DNA of 64,000 bases, from assembly GCA_964545855.1 (NCBI GenBank), contig CAZJHD010000015.1:24634-88633 (forward strand), written 5' to 3'. This document shows positions 26,881-36,600 of this stretch, one piece after another; the first letter of the stretch is position 1, and the number at the start of each line of letters is the position of its first letter. This DNA is from CAZJHD01 sp964545855 (GTDB taxonomy: Bacteria > Planctomycetota > UBA1135 > JACQFD01). The notes beneath the pieces are model-generated. The model had not been told where the DNA came from. It saw nothing but the letters and a program-made list of their open reading frames with translations, and did not search any database. The translations under genes were made by a program, and so were the position numbers.

Positions 26881-27022
26881 CGGGGTCGATCGCGAAGAGG
26901 GACTCGGCTCTCTCGAACGCAAAGGCGGCGCCGCCACGACCACCACCGCGCACTCCGGGGTATCCGAGCGGCGCGAAACGGTCAACGAGAGAGAATGCGC
27001 CGCGACCCGTTCCCGACCCGCC

Positions 27023-27439
27023 ATGTGCGCCGATCACTTCCTCCGATTCGTCACGTCCTCCGACGCCCAGGTCGAGCAGCTCCCCTGGGGTCCCCACGAG
27101 TGGCTCTCGAACGCGGGCCTCACCGGCGCGCGGCAGATCCAGGTGGTGCGCGTGACGATGCCGCCGGGGAAGGCGCACGCGTTCCACCGGCATCCGGCGA
27201 TGGAGGAGGTCCTCTACTACCTGGAGGGCCGCGGCGAGCAGTGGGTCGGCCGCGAGAGGCGCACGCTGCGGGCCGGCGAGGTCGCCTTCGTGCCGCGCGA
27301 CGAGGTGCACGGCACCTACAACGTCTCCGACGAACCGCTCGTCTTCCTCGCGATCCTCTCCCCCGCCGTCTTCGAAGGGCCCGCGCTGATCGACGTCTCG
27401 CAGGACGAGCCCTGGCGCTCGATCCGCGGCGCGGGCTGA
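27023..27439 (+). CDS. cupin-domain protein
   Basis: The 138-residue product is one cupin barrel. Motif 1 is visible as HAFHRHPAMEEVLYYLEGRG (two histidines and a glutamate as metal ligands) and motif 2 as FVPRDEVHGTYN (histidine ligand). The N-terminal part contains EQLPWGPHEWLSN, a feature of small sugar- or dimethylsulfoniopropionate-like cupins, but the substrate cannot be told. The start is the ATG at 27023, which fits the fold; upstream in-frame sequence overlaps the divergent FG-GAP promoter region. Confidence 0.88.
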   Translation: MCADHFLRFVTSSDAQVEQLPWGPHEWLSNAGLTGARQIQVVRVTMPPGKAHAFHRHPAMEEVLYYLEGRGEQWVGRERRTLRAGEVAFVPRDEVHGTYNVSDEPLVFLAILSPAVFEGPALIDVSQDEPWRSIRGAG

Positions 27440-27596
27440 GCGGGGCGGACGACCTCGGAGCGGGCCCGGATCGATGGGTCCGCCGGATTCCCGGTCCAAC
27501 GCGCCGCCGTTCCTTCAAGGAGACCTGCCGGACCCGACCGCCGCGACGGGAGCACTCGCGCCCGCGCGAACGACGCCCACCGAACGGAGATCTCCA

Positions 27597-28823
27597 ATGC
27601 TCTCGTGGCACTCCTTCCTCCCGCTGCTCGGCCCGATCGCACTCCTCCCGCTGCGCGGACCGGATGCGCTGCTCGTGCCGGCGCAGTTCCCGACCATCCA
27701 GGCGGCCGTCGACGCCTCCGTCGACGGCGACACGATCGCGATCAGCAGCGGCACCTACGCGGAGTCCGTCGTCGTCTCGGGCAGGTCGAATCTCGTCCTG
27801 CTGGGCAAGGGGAAGGTCGTGATCGATCCGCCCGGCGACGTGGTCGGCCTGACGCTCGAGGGCTGCACGAACTCCAGCGTGAAGGGCATTCGCGTCACGG
27901 GGGCGTCGGTCGGCATCCTCCTGACCGGATGCACGGGCGGCGGCGTGGTGAAGTGCCGCGTCGAGAGCGTGTCCGACGCCGGCATCAGCATCGACGGCTC
28001 CAGCGGTGTCACGGTCGAGCAGTGCACGATCATCGATACCGAGAGGGACGGCATCATCCTCGGAGCCACCGAGTCCACGCCGTCGAACGACTGCTTCGTC
28101 CGGAAGAACAAGATCCACCGCGCTGGCGACGAAGGGATCGACGTCAGCGGCAACGGGAACGCCGTCGAGGGGAATCAGGTCCGCGATGCGGTGAGCGACG
28201 CGTTCCGGACCGAGTTCGAGCCGCTCGCCACTGCAAACACCTTCCACAAGAACAAGGCGATGATGCCGGGCGGGGCCGGATTCCGGGTGCACGGCACCTC
28301 GAACGTCCTGACGGACAATCACGTCGTGAAGTGCGTCGACCACGCGGTCCGGCTGCAGCAGGGATCCGGCCACGTCGTACAGCGCCTCAAGTCCCTCGCC
28401 TCCGGGCGAGACGGCGCCTTCTGCCATCCGAGCGTCACCGGAGTGACCATCACTGGCTGCACCATCACGAAGCCGACGCAGAAGGGCATCGACATCGAAG
28501 GCGCGCGATCGACCGTGTCCGGCAACCGGATCACGAAGCCGGGCCTCGCCGGATGCGAGATCGAAGGAGACGAAGCGACCGTCGACTCCAACAAGGTCTC
28601 GGCGGCTGGAGAGGACGGCTTCCACGTCTGGGGAAGCGGAGGGACCTACACCAAGAACACCGCTTCGGCCTGCGCCGGCGACGGCTTCGAGCTCGCCGGC
28701 GCCGGCAACACGCTCTCCCTCAACCGGGCCAAGGGCAGCAAGGGCGGCTTCGACCTGAACGACGAGAGCGGCGGCGCGAATGCCGTCGACGGCTCGAATC
28801 AGTTCAAGACCACGTCTCCCTGA
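27597..28823 (+). CDS. secreted right-handed parallel beta-helix protein
   Basis: The 408-residue product has a hydrophobic signal (about 1-25) and then begins PAQFPTIQAAVDASVDGDTI, the classic opening of NosD/pectin-lyase-like beta-helices. Coils of about 22-24 residues follow to the end, with repeating VSGN, VEGNQV, VSGNRI and VDSNKV turns (PbH1 repeats). Such proteins bind or cleave polysaccharide, but no lyase or hydrolase catalytic residues can be placed. GGAGA precedes the ATG by about 7 bp. The C-terminus lacks the domain shared by other secreted proteins here. Confidence 0.87.
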   Translation: MLSWHSFLPLLGPIALLPLRGPDALLVPAQFPTIQAAVDASVDGDTIAISSGTYAESVVVSGRSNLVLLGKGKVVIDPPGDVVGLTLEGCTNSSVKGIRVTGASVGILLTGCTGGGVVKCRVESVSDAGISIDGSSGVTVEQCTIIDTERDGIILGATESTPSNDCFVRKNKIHRAGDEGIDVSGNGNAVEGNQVRDAVSDAFRTEFEPLATANTFHKNKAMMPGGAGFRVHGTSNVLTDNHVVKCVDHAVRLQQGSGHVVQRLKSLASGRDGAFCHPSVTGVTITGCTITKPTQKGIDIEGARSTVSGNRITKPGLAGCEIEGDEATVDSNKVSAAGEDGFHVWGSGGTYTKNTASACAGDGFELAGAGNTLSLNRAKGSKGGFDLNDESGGANAVDGSNQFKTTSP

Positions 28824-28890
28824 AGACTGGAATCGCGCCTCGCCGCCAGCACCCTGAGCGTCGGTCCGGCGCCTCGAACCGATCGACCGT

Positions 28891-29259
28891 TCAGCAGATC
28901 GACTGCCGCGCGCGCTCCTTCAGGAACTCGACGAATCGATTGCGCTCGTCCACGAGGATGCACCGCGGCTCCGACGCCTTCTCCGCCAGGTGGAAGCTCA
29001 TGATGATCACCTGGTCGCCCGCCTTCACGAGGTGCGCCGCGGCGCCATTGATTCCGACGATGCCGGAGCCGCGCTCGCCCTTGATCACGTAGGTCTCGAG
29101 CCGGGCGCCGTTCGTGTTGTCGACGATCAGGACCTTCTCCCACTCGGAGATGTCCGCGCGGAGCATGAGGTCCTCGTCGATCGTCACGGAGCCGACATAG
29201 TCGACGTTCGCCTCGGTGACGGTCGCGTTGTGGATCTTGGACCGGAGGAAGATGCGCAT
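28891..29259 (-). CDS. panD: aspartate 1-decarboxylase
   Basis: The 122-residue product makes beta-alanine from L-aspartate for pantothenate and coenzyme A synthesis. It has the pyruvoyl-precursor site G23-S24 in YVGSVTIDEDLM, where self-cleavage creates the pyruvoyl group on the alpha chain. The N-terminus (MRIFLRSKIHNATVTEANVDY, here cited as RIFLRSKIHNATVTEA), NGARLETYVIKG, GINGAAAHLVKAGD and VIIMSF segments all match PanD. The length is typical. No other pantothenate gene lies nearby. Its start is an ATG at 29259, divergent from the coiled-coil gene. Confidence 0.96.
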   Translation of the reverse strand: MRIFLRSKIHNATVTEANVDYVGSVTIDEDLMLRADISEWEKVLIVDNTNGARLETYVIKGERGSGIVGINGAAAHLVKAGDQVIIMSFHLAEKASEPRCILVDERNRFVEFLKERARQSIC

Positions 29260-29492
29260 GGGGGGCCGAAGAAGGTACCTCGTGTCCGCCGACTCGTCAG
29301 CCCGGGCGCGAGACCCGGCGCGGAGCGCGCGCAGGGTAGCCCCTCCCGAGGGCGACGCCCAACGCGGACGCAGGGCCGCTCCATTCCGGTAGGGTGCCCT
29401 CGTCACGAAGTGTGCGCGCCGTCACGACGGAGACCTCCGGCGACGGGCCGTGTGCGCCTTCGCGCTCCTCCCCTTCTTCCTGGAGATCCTGC

Positions 29493-30140
29493 ATGCGGCT
29501 CCGTCCTCTCGTCACTTGCATCGCCTCGGCCCTGGCCGCCGGCGCGTTCCTCGCCGCTCCGGCCGCGTCCGCGCAGGACCGCCCCGCATCGCGGCCCGCG
29601 CCGACCGAGCGTCGCGCGGAACCGGAGGCGCAGCGCCCGACGCCCCCCGCGCGACCTTCGAGCCCCGAGGTCACCGCGCCCGTCGACGGAGACGAGGCGG
29701 CGCACCTCCGTCGCTACGCGCAGCAGACCGCGAAGCATCGCGAGCGGCTCGCGAGGATCGCGCGCCTTCGGGAGCTCGCCGCCGCCAAGGGACAGCAGGA
29801 GCGCATCGCGGCGCTCGACGCCCTCGCGAAGAAGCAGGAGTCGGTCTTCGAGAAGCGCGTCGCGAAGATCCAGGAGAAGATCGGCTCGGAGAAGCTCGAG
29901 CGAGCGAAGCAGAATCTCCGCCGGCCGGCGCGACCCGACGCAGACGTCCCGAAGAGACCTTCGGCGGACGTCCCGAAGCGCCCCTCGGCCGACGCGCCGA
30001 AGCGACCGTCCGCGGACACGCCGAAGCGACCGTCCGAAGCGAAGCCCGAGCGGCCGAAGGAGCCGGCCAAGGAGCGCCCCAAGGACCGTCCGAAGGACGG
30101 TCTCGCGCCCATTCGCCCGTCCTCGTCCAACCCCCGCTGA
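29493..30140 (+). CDS. secreted coiled-coil protein with PKRPSAD repeats
   Basis: The 215-residue product has a signal peptide ending APAASAQ, a Pro/Arg-rich linker, then a charged helical segment (about 70-140; AAHLRRYAQQTAKHRERLAR and AKKQESVFEKRVAKIQEKIG) likely to form a coiled coil. After it come four near-identical heptads of the type (V/A/T)PKRPSAD and a Lys/Pro-rich tail. The basic, repetitive tail could bind acidic wall or extracellular polymers, but this is inference. GGAG lies about 8 bp before the ATG. It is followed after 10 bp by a small lipoprotein, probably in one transcript. Confidence 0.7.
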   Translation: MRLRPLVTCIASALAAGAFLAAPAASAQDRPASRPAPTERRAEPEAQRPTPPARPSSPEVTAPVDGDEAAHLRRYAQQTAKHRERLARIARLRELAAAKGQQERIAALDALAKKQESVFEKRVAKIQEKIGSEKLERAKQNLRRPARPDADVPKRPSADVPKRPSADAPKRPSADTPKRPSEAKPERPKEPAKERPKDRPKDGLAPIRPSSSNPR

Positions 30141-30150
30141 GGAACCCCCG

Positions 30151-30405
30151 ATGAAGACTCTCCGACTCACGACCGCGTTCCTCGCGGTGTCCCTCGCGAT
30201 CGCGATCCTCGGCGCGCTCCTCGCCGCCTGCGGCACGAGCGACTCGCACGCCTCCGGCCCCGACGCGGAGACCTACGGCGTGACCGTTCCGACCGAGTCC
30301 GAGGCGAAGCAGCATGCGGACGCGACGATCGACGAGGCGAACGCCGACGCCGAGTTCCAGAAGCTGATGAAGGAGATCGAGGCGGACGCGGAGAGCGACG
30401 GCTGA
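30151..30405 (+). CDS. small lipoprotein
   Basis: The 84-residue product has an obvious lipoprotein signal (MKTLRLTTAFLAVSLAIAIL, lipobox LLAAC near residue 27). The mature part is about 57 residues, very acidic, with an ATIDEANADAEFQKLMKEIE helix. The next-upstream gene encodes a basic secreted protein; opposite charges and a 10-bp spacing suggest that the two might interact. The family is unknown to me. Confidence 0.7.
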   Translation: MKTLRLTTAFLAVSLAIAILGALLAACGTSDSHASGPDAETYGVTVPTESEAKQHADATIDEANADAEFQKLMKEIEADAESDG

Positions 30406-30439
30406 GGACTTCCACCGACGCCGCGTCGCCCCGCGCCGG

Positions 30440-31546
30440 CTATCGCTCCTCCGGCGGCGTCCAGACCGCGCCCGTGCCGGCGGGCCGTCCGTCCTCGCCG
30501 CCCCAGATCCAGAAGGAGCGGCCCGTCCAGAGCGCGGCGGCGCCCGCGCGCGGTGCGCAGGGCGCCGGTGGAAGCGACGACCAGCGCGCGCATCGGAGGT
30601 CGTAGCGCGCGCCCTCGCCGATGCACCGCGCGGTCTGGCCACCTGGGAGCGCGCGACCGCTCCAGAGGAAGAGCTCGCGGCCGGTCCACGCGACGGCGGC
30701 GTCTCGGCGCGCCGAGGGCGCGCCCCCGGAGGAGACCGCGCTCCACCGGCCGGTCTCCGGGTCGAAGGCCGCCGCGCGTCCGTCGCCGACGACGAGCACC
30801 TTCTCGCCGGTCCAGAACGCCGCCGGCTTCGCGATCGCGCCAGGGCTCCCTTCCGCGGGCAGCGCGGTCCACGCGCCGCGCGCGGGATCGAAGCGCGCGC
30901 CGTCGCGGAGCGCGCTCGATCCGTTGATGCCGCCGAAGACGACGAGCTCGCTCTCCGTCCACGCGGCGGCGGCGGCGCGCCGCCCGCTCGGCGCGCCCTC
31001 CGAGGGAATCGCGCGCCACCTGCCCGCGGCGGGATCGAAGGCCCCTCCGTCCGAGTAGGCGTGCTCCTCCGTGACGCCGCCCCAGACGACGAGCTCGCGG
31101 CCCGTCCAGACGGAGGCCATCTCGACGCGAGCGCGCGGCGCACCCGCCGTGGGAATCGGCTCCCAGCGGTCGGCCGCCGGGTCGTAGGCCGCGCCATCGC
31201 CGAAGACGTCCATGCTCGCGCCGCCGCCCCACAGGAGCATGCGCGACCCGGTCCACACGGCGGCATGGTGCGCACGCGGCGACGGAGCTCCCTCGGCCGC
31301 GACGGGACGCCAGCGCCACGCGTCGAGGTCGAAGCGTGCGCCGCTCGCGACGTAGCGCGCTCCGTCGTGGCCGCCCCACACGATCACCTCGCGTCCCGCG
31401 AGCACCGCCGTGTGGCCCTCGCGAGCGCTGGGCGCCCCCGCCTCCGGGATCTCGCGCCAGGCCGACGGGCGCGACTCCTGCGCGCGCAGACCGGTCGCCG
31501 TCGCGAGCACCGCGAGCACGACGATCGCTCGGCGTCTCGGAGCCAT
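30440..31546 (-). CDS. secreted Kelch-repeat protein
   Basis: The 368-residue product has a signal peptide (ending TGLRAQ) and then at least six Kelch units, each with a HTAVWTG-like strand, (V/L)WGG and an R-W aromatic pair: GREVIVWGGHDG, GSRMLLWGGGAS, GRELVVWGGVTEE, ESELVVFGGINGS, GEKVLVVGDG, GRELFLWSG, GRSFWIWGGEDG. The units would close into a beta-propeller in the periplasm or outside the cell. No catalytic residues are evident. The start is the ATG at 31546. Confidence 0.88.
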   Translation of the reverse strand: MAPRRRAIVVLAVLATATGLRAQESRPSAWREIPEAGAPSAREGHTAVLAGREVIVWGGHDGARYVASGARFDLDAWRWRPVAAEGAPSPRAHHAAVWTGSRMLLWGGGASMDVFGDGAAYDPAADRWEPIPTAGAPRARVEMASVWTGRELVVWGGVTEEHAYSDGGAFDPAAGRWRAIPSEGAPSGRRAAAAAWTESELVVFGGINGSSALRDGARFDPARGAWTALPAEGSPGAIAKPAAFWTGEKVLVVGDGRAAAFDPETGRWSAVSSGGAPSARRDAAVAWTGRELFLWSGRALPGGQTARCIGEGARYDLRCARWSSLPPAPCAPRAGAAALWTGRSFWIWGGEDGRPAGTGAVWTPPEER

Positions 31547-31607
31547 GCGCCCCAGCCTATCTCCTCGGTCTCGATCGGGCCCTCTTCGCCGACAATGGCG
31601 CACGCCG

Positions 31608-32918
31608 ATGCTCCACACTGCACGCTTCGCCGCGGCGCTGACGGGTCTCGTCGCCGCGGCGTCGGCGGCCGGCGAGGGCCGTGTCGCTCCGCCTCCCGCC
31701 GAGATCGCCGAGCGTTTCGCGCTCGCACCGAGCCAGACGCAGTGCCTCCTCGTCGAGGGCACGCCTTTCGTCGCGAGCTCCGCCGTCTCGCCCTTCGCGC
31801 TCCTCGAGGCGGAGTTCCTCGCGCGAGCGATGGTCGGCGACCGCGTCGATCTCCTGCGCGCGCTCGGCGCCGCGCGCGTGCGCTTCGTCGCCATGGGCGT
31901 GCGCGAGATGACGTGCGACGTGCCCGACCACGCCGACCTCTTCCCGCCCGCCTACTGGAACAAGCGCGCCCGCGGCCTCGGCGCGACGACGCGGCGTCCC
32001 GCCGTGAGCGCCGGCGAGGAGAACCTGCTCGGGCTCGAGGGCGATCCCTATGCGACGGAGTCGATCTTCGTCCACGAGTTCGCGCACGCGCTCCACGAGA
32101 TCTCCCTCGCCTCCGTCGATCCGCGCTTCGACGCGCGCCTGCGCGAAGTCTTCGATGCGGCCATGGCGAAAGGTCTCTGGAAGGGCACCTACGCCGCGAG
32201 CAATCCCTCCGAGTACTGGGCCGAGGGTGCGCAGAGCTGGTTCGACACGAATCGGGAGAACGACGCGCAGCACGGCTCCGTCGACACGCGCGACGAGGTG
32301 CGGGCGCACGACCCCGCGCTCGCGACGCTGCTGGAGGAGGTCTTCGGCGGCCGGCCGTGGCGCTACGTGAACCCGCGCGCGCGCCCGCAGCCGGGCCACC
32401 TCGCGGGCTTCGATCGGTCGAAGGCGCCCCGCTTCGATTGGCCCGCCGAGGTGACCATGGCCTTCGCGCGCCAGGAGGCTCTCGAGCGTGCGACGGAGCG
32501 GCGCGACGGCGAGGAGGAGCTCGCATGGCTCCGTCGCGGCGCCGAGGCGGGGATCGCGTCGAGCCAGGCGGCGCTCGGCCTGCGCCACCGGGACGGGCGC
32601 GGCGTTCCCCAGGACGACGCAACGGCGGTCCGTTGGTTCCGCCGCGCTGCCGCCCTGGGCGACCCCGACTCCCTCGATCATCTCGGATGGATGACGCGCG
32701 AAGGCCGCGGCACGGAGCGCGACGACGCGGAGGCCGTCGCGCTCTTCGTGCGCGCGGCGTCGATGGGTCACCCGCAGGCGATGGCGAACCTCGCCGCGAT
32801 GCTCGACGCGGGCCGCGGCGTCGCGCAGCTCGATCCCGACGAGGCGCTGCGCTGGCTCCGCCGCGCCGCGATCCGTGGTCACGCCGGCGCGCGCGCCCGG
32901 CTCGGAAACGCCTGGTAG
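31608..32918 (+). CDS. secreted zinc-metallopeptidase domain fused to Sel1 repeats
   Basis: The 436-residue product has a short signal peptide (ending ASA). Its first ~290 residues form a gluzincin-like domain with the zinc motif HEFAH at 156-160 and a downstream glutamate in SEYWAEGAQSWFD (E206) suited to be the third ligand. From about residue 310 come four Sel1-like repeats (AEAGIASSQAALGLRHRDGRGV, cited as AALGLRHRDGRGV; HLGWMTREGRGTERDD; NLAAMLDAGRGV; ending ARARLGNAW). The peptidase part resembles a family seen in fungi and planctomycetes; pairing it with Sel1 scaffolding repeats in one chain is unusual. Start: ATG at 31608. Confidence 0.8.
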   Translation: MLHTARFAAALTGLVAAASAAGEGRVAPPPAEIAERFALAPSQTQCLLVEGTPFVASSAVSPFALLEAEFLARAMVGDRVDLLRALGAARVRFVAMGVREMTCDVPDHADLFPPAYWNKRARGLGATTRRPAVSAGEENLLGLEGDPYATESIFVHEFAHALHEISLASVDPRFDARLREVFDAAMAKGLWKGTYAASNPSEYWAEGAQSWFDTNRENDAQHGSVDTRDEVRAHDPALATLLEEVFGGRPWRYVNPRARPQPGHLAGFDRSKAPRFDWPAEVTMAFARQEALERATERRDGEEELAWLRRGAEAGIASSQAALGLRHRDGRGVPQDDATAVRWFRRAAALGDPDSLDHLGWMTREGRGTERDDAEAVALFVRAASMGHPQAMANLAAMLDAGRGVAQLDPDEALRWLRRAAIRGHAGARARLGNAW

Positions 32919-32967
32919 CGCGACGCGCCTCTCTTCGCGACGCTGTCTCGATCTTTCGAGGAAGCCC

Positions 32968-33603
32968 ATGCACGCGACCCGCTCCTTGCTCCTCGTCACT
33001 CTCCTCTCGGGTATCTCCCTTCTCGGCGCCTGCAAGTCGGGGCCGCCAACCGCCGCCGACCCCTGGCAGCCTTCCTTCCGCCCGCCGGAGCGGCTGCACA
33101 CGGGGCGCGTCGTCCTCGAGCCCCTCGCGCCCGAGCACACCGCGCTCGACTACGCGGCCTTCATGGGCAGCCGGGAGCACCTGCGCACGACGCTGCACTG
33201 GGGCGACTGGCCCCGCGCCAGCATGACGCTCGCCGACAACCGCCGCGACCTGCAGCGCCACTTCGACGAGTTCCAGGCGCGCGAGGCCTACGCCTACACC
33301 GTGCTCACGCCCGACGGCACGCGCTGCGTCGGCTGCGTCTACATGAACCCCGATCGCGCCGGCGGCCGCGAGGACATGTCGCTCGCGTACTGGGTGGTCG
33401 AGCCCGAGCTCGCGACCGACCTCGACCGCCACCTGCTGGCGAGCGTCCTGCGCTGGGTCGAGAAGAGCTGGCCGCTCCGCACCGTCCTCGTCCCAACGCA
33501 CCCGGACAACGTGCGCGGCCTGCGCATCGCGCGCGAAATGGGTCTGCGGGAGATGGGCCGCGACGCACAGGGCCGCGTCGTCTTCGCCTGGCGCAAGCTC
33601 TGA
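32968..33603 (+). CDS. GNAT-family acetyltransferase carrying a lipoprotein signal
   Basis: The 211-residue product starts with MHATRSLLLVTLLSGISLLG and a lipobox ending in C22 (LLGACKSG). The remainder is a complete RimJ/RimL-like GNAT domain: LHTGRVVLEPLAPEHTALDY, a substrate region, YAYTVLTPDGTRCVGCVYM, SLAYWVVEPELA, and the late VPTHPDNVRGLRIAREMGL motif. Acetyl-CoA is a cytoplasmic cofactor, so a lipid-anchored, exported GNAT would be odd. An alternative is a start downstream of the signal, but no good internal start codon is apparent before the domain. It follows the peptidase-Sel1 gene by 49 bp. Confidence 0.8.
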   Translation: MHATRSLLLVTLLSGISLLGACKSGPPTAADPWQPSFRPPERLHTGRVVLEPLAPEHTALDYAAFMGSREHLRTTLHWGDWPRASMTLADNRRDLQRHFDEFQAREAYAYTVLTPDGTRCVGCVYMNPDRAGGREDMSLAYWVVEPELATDLDRHLLASVLRWVEKSWPLRTVLVPTHPDNVRGLRIAREMGLREMGRDAQGRVVFAWRKL

Positions 33604-33621
33604 GTCGCGTCCGCACGCGCG

Positions 33622-36600
33622 TCACGAACGCGCGCGGCGCGTCTTCACGCGCACCACGACGCGGCCGCCGCCCTCGTCGAGGAAGGGTTCCGCCCTCGGC
33701 CGCCGCACCTCGATCCGACGGTCCACGGCCGGCACTCCCGATGCGCGCAGGAACCGCCGCAGCTCCTCCATGCGCCGCCGCGCGAGATCGATGCATAGAT
33801 CTCCCGTCCGGTCGTCGGTGCGACGCTCGGCGCCGGGCCGGAGCAGCTCGTGGACGCGGTCGAGCGACTGCTCCACCTCGCCGAGCTCGCTCTCGATCAC
33901 GCGGAGACGCTCGACCACCTCCTCGCCCCGCGTCAGGTCGCCGACGGCGAAGCTCGCGCGCAGATCCGCCGAGAGCTCCGCGCGCCGCCGCCCGAGCTCG
34001 CTCCGGCGGGCCCGCAGCCCCTCCGAGAGGAGACGGCACTCCGCCTCCGTCGGATTGGCGCGCCCCGCGCAGAGGCCGTAGTCGCTCTCCGAGAGCAGGT
34101 GCTCCAGCACGACGATCTTCTTCTCGTCTCCCAGGAGTTCCTCGACGACGGACTGGAGCCGATGCTTCTCCGTCGACGAGATCGCCACTCCGCCGGGGTC
34201 GAAGAAGAGGACGAAGGGCGGCACCGGCACCGACTCGCCCCCGGAGAGACCCAGCAGACCGAGCGCCGCGCCGCCGACGCGGAAGGGCGTGTTGGCGAGC
34301 GCCTGCGTGACGAGACGGCCGAGCGTCACGAGCGCCAGCTCCGTGACTCCGCCGATGGAGACTCCGTCGGCCGGCACCGTGAAGTCGAGCGGGACGTGGA
34401 TCGCTCCGTCCTCGTCCTCGAGGACGAACATCACCGCGTCGAGCGGCGCGGGAAGGCGCAGCACGCTCGCGATGGGCCCGCCGGAGGGCTCGGAGATGCC
34501 GAGGTCGGTGAGGACGAGCTCCGAGGAGACGTTCAGCGCGCCTCCGGCTCCGAACTGGAGCCGCACGCCGCCGTCGAGCAAGCCGTCCTCGAGGTTCGTT
34601 CCCGAGCGCGCCGCCACGCCCTTCAAGCTCGCGAGCTCGAAGCCCTCGACGTCGACGCGCACCGACCCGGCGAGACGCGGGAACGCCGCGAGGTCGCCGT
34701 CGATCGTCACCTCGCCGAAGAGCGGACGCGACTCGAGAACGGGCGCGTTCGAGTCGCCGCCGGTCACGGCGCGCGCGGCGGATCCGAGGATGCCGAGGAC
34801 CGAGGCGTCCTTGGGCCTGCGGCGGGCGAGCTCGACCGCGCCTCCGTCCAGCGTCGCGTGGAAGCGCACCGGCGCCTTCGCCTCGAGGAACCGGCTCGAC
34901 AGGTCGTGGACGGAGATGGAGAGGTCGTCGATCGGCACGTCGAGCGCCGGCGTCACCGTCGTGTCGCGGAAGCGGGCGTCGATGCCTCGGACCGCGACCT
35001 CGTCGATCGCGATCTCGAAGGGTGGCCTCTCCGGACGCGAGGCAGGCGCCGGTGCCGATGGCGCACTCGATTCGGCCGGCGCCGACGACGCCTCGGCGGC
35101 GCTCGGCGACGTCTCCGGCGCCGGCTTCGACTCCGCGCTCTCCGCTGGCGGCGCGAACCGCTCGGCCGGCAGCCGGAAGCCGAGCGCGTGGAGACCATCG
35201 GCCTCCCAGGAAGCGTGCAGCACGGGCCGCTGGAGCTCGATCGCCCGGATCCGCGCGCGGCCCGCCTCCGGTTCGACCCGCGCGACGTCGACACGGAGCG
35301 CGTCGAATCCGGCGAGCACGGGTCCATCGGCCACGGGCCGCAGCGCGACGTTCTCGAGCGCGATCTCGCCGCCGAAGCCGCGCGAGAGGTCGAAGTCGAA
35401 GGGCCCGCGGCGACGCGTGCGGAGGCGTGCCTCGAGCGACGCCTCGAGCCTCCCCGCCGGGAGCGCCGTGCCGTCGGCCTCTCCGATCCACGGAGCGAGC
35501 CACTCCGCGAGCGCCGGGCCGCGCACCTCCGAGAGCGCGAGCGCGACGCGCGCACCGGGCTCCGCCGCGAAGGGCCGCGCCTCGACGGTGCCCTCGAGGC
35601 CGCCGACCACGGGATCGGCGCCGCCATGGAAGCGGAGCTGGATCGGCGCGAGGTCCTCGGGCTGCGGCCCGAGCACGTCGACGGGGCCGGGCGTCGAGAT
35701 CCGCAGCGACCCGATCAGTGAACGGCCGGCGGGGCCGATCGTCTCGTCCGTGAGGTCGAGACGATCGACGCCGACGTCGAACCGGCGCACGACGATCGTC
35801 GGCAGGCCCGCATCCGTCGCGAAGCGGAACGGCATCCGCCGGCGGCGGCGACGCGCGGCCGGCTCCTCGACGGGCGCCGCTTCGGGCTCGTCGGGCCCGG
35901 CTTCGATGCGAAGACCGAGGAGCGACGTCGATCCGTCGTGCAGCCGGCGCGCCACGACCGAGAGGTCGGTCATCGAGATCTCCTCCACCACCATCTCGTT
36001 CCCGAGCGCGTCGAAACGCGGCACGTCGAGGAGGAAGGCGCCCATGCGGAAGAGCGCTTCGCCCTCCGCGCCGTCCCGGATCTCGGCGTCGCGGATCGCG
36101 AGGCGCGCGTCGGTGCCGCCCACGTCGAGGCCGTGGACCGAGGCTTCGAGCACCGCACGGGCGCGCCCGTCGGCGACGTCCACGCGCGCGCGATCCGGCA
36201 GGTACGCATCGAGGGCGCCCGGCCGGATCCCGCTCGCCTCGACGACGCAGCGGAGCGTCGCCTCGCCGCGCGCGAGGCCGAGCTCGCCGGCGAGACGCGC
36301 CTCGTCGATCGCGCCCGGGAGCCGCAGGCGGAGATCCACCTGGGCCGGATCCTCCGTCTTCGGGAGGCGGAAGCTCCGGAGGCGGAGATCGGCTCCGAGG
36401 TCGAGGGAGACGGGCTCGCGCGCGAGCGCGTCGCGCCACCGCACCGTCGCGTCCTCGACCGAGAGGTGTCCCACGTCGAGCGCTGGGATCTCCACGATCG
36501 CGGGCGAGGGCGCCGCGGGAGCCGACGCCGCGGGCGCGCTCTCGGCGGCCTCCGCGTCGGGCGAAGGCCGCCTCCGGAATCCCGCGGCGGCGAATCCGCC

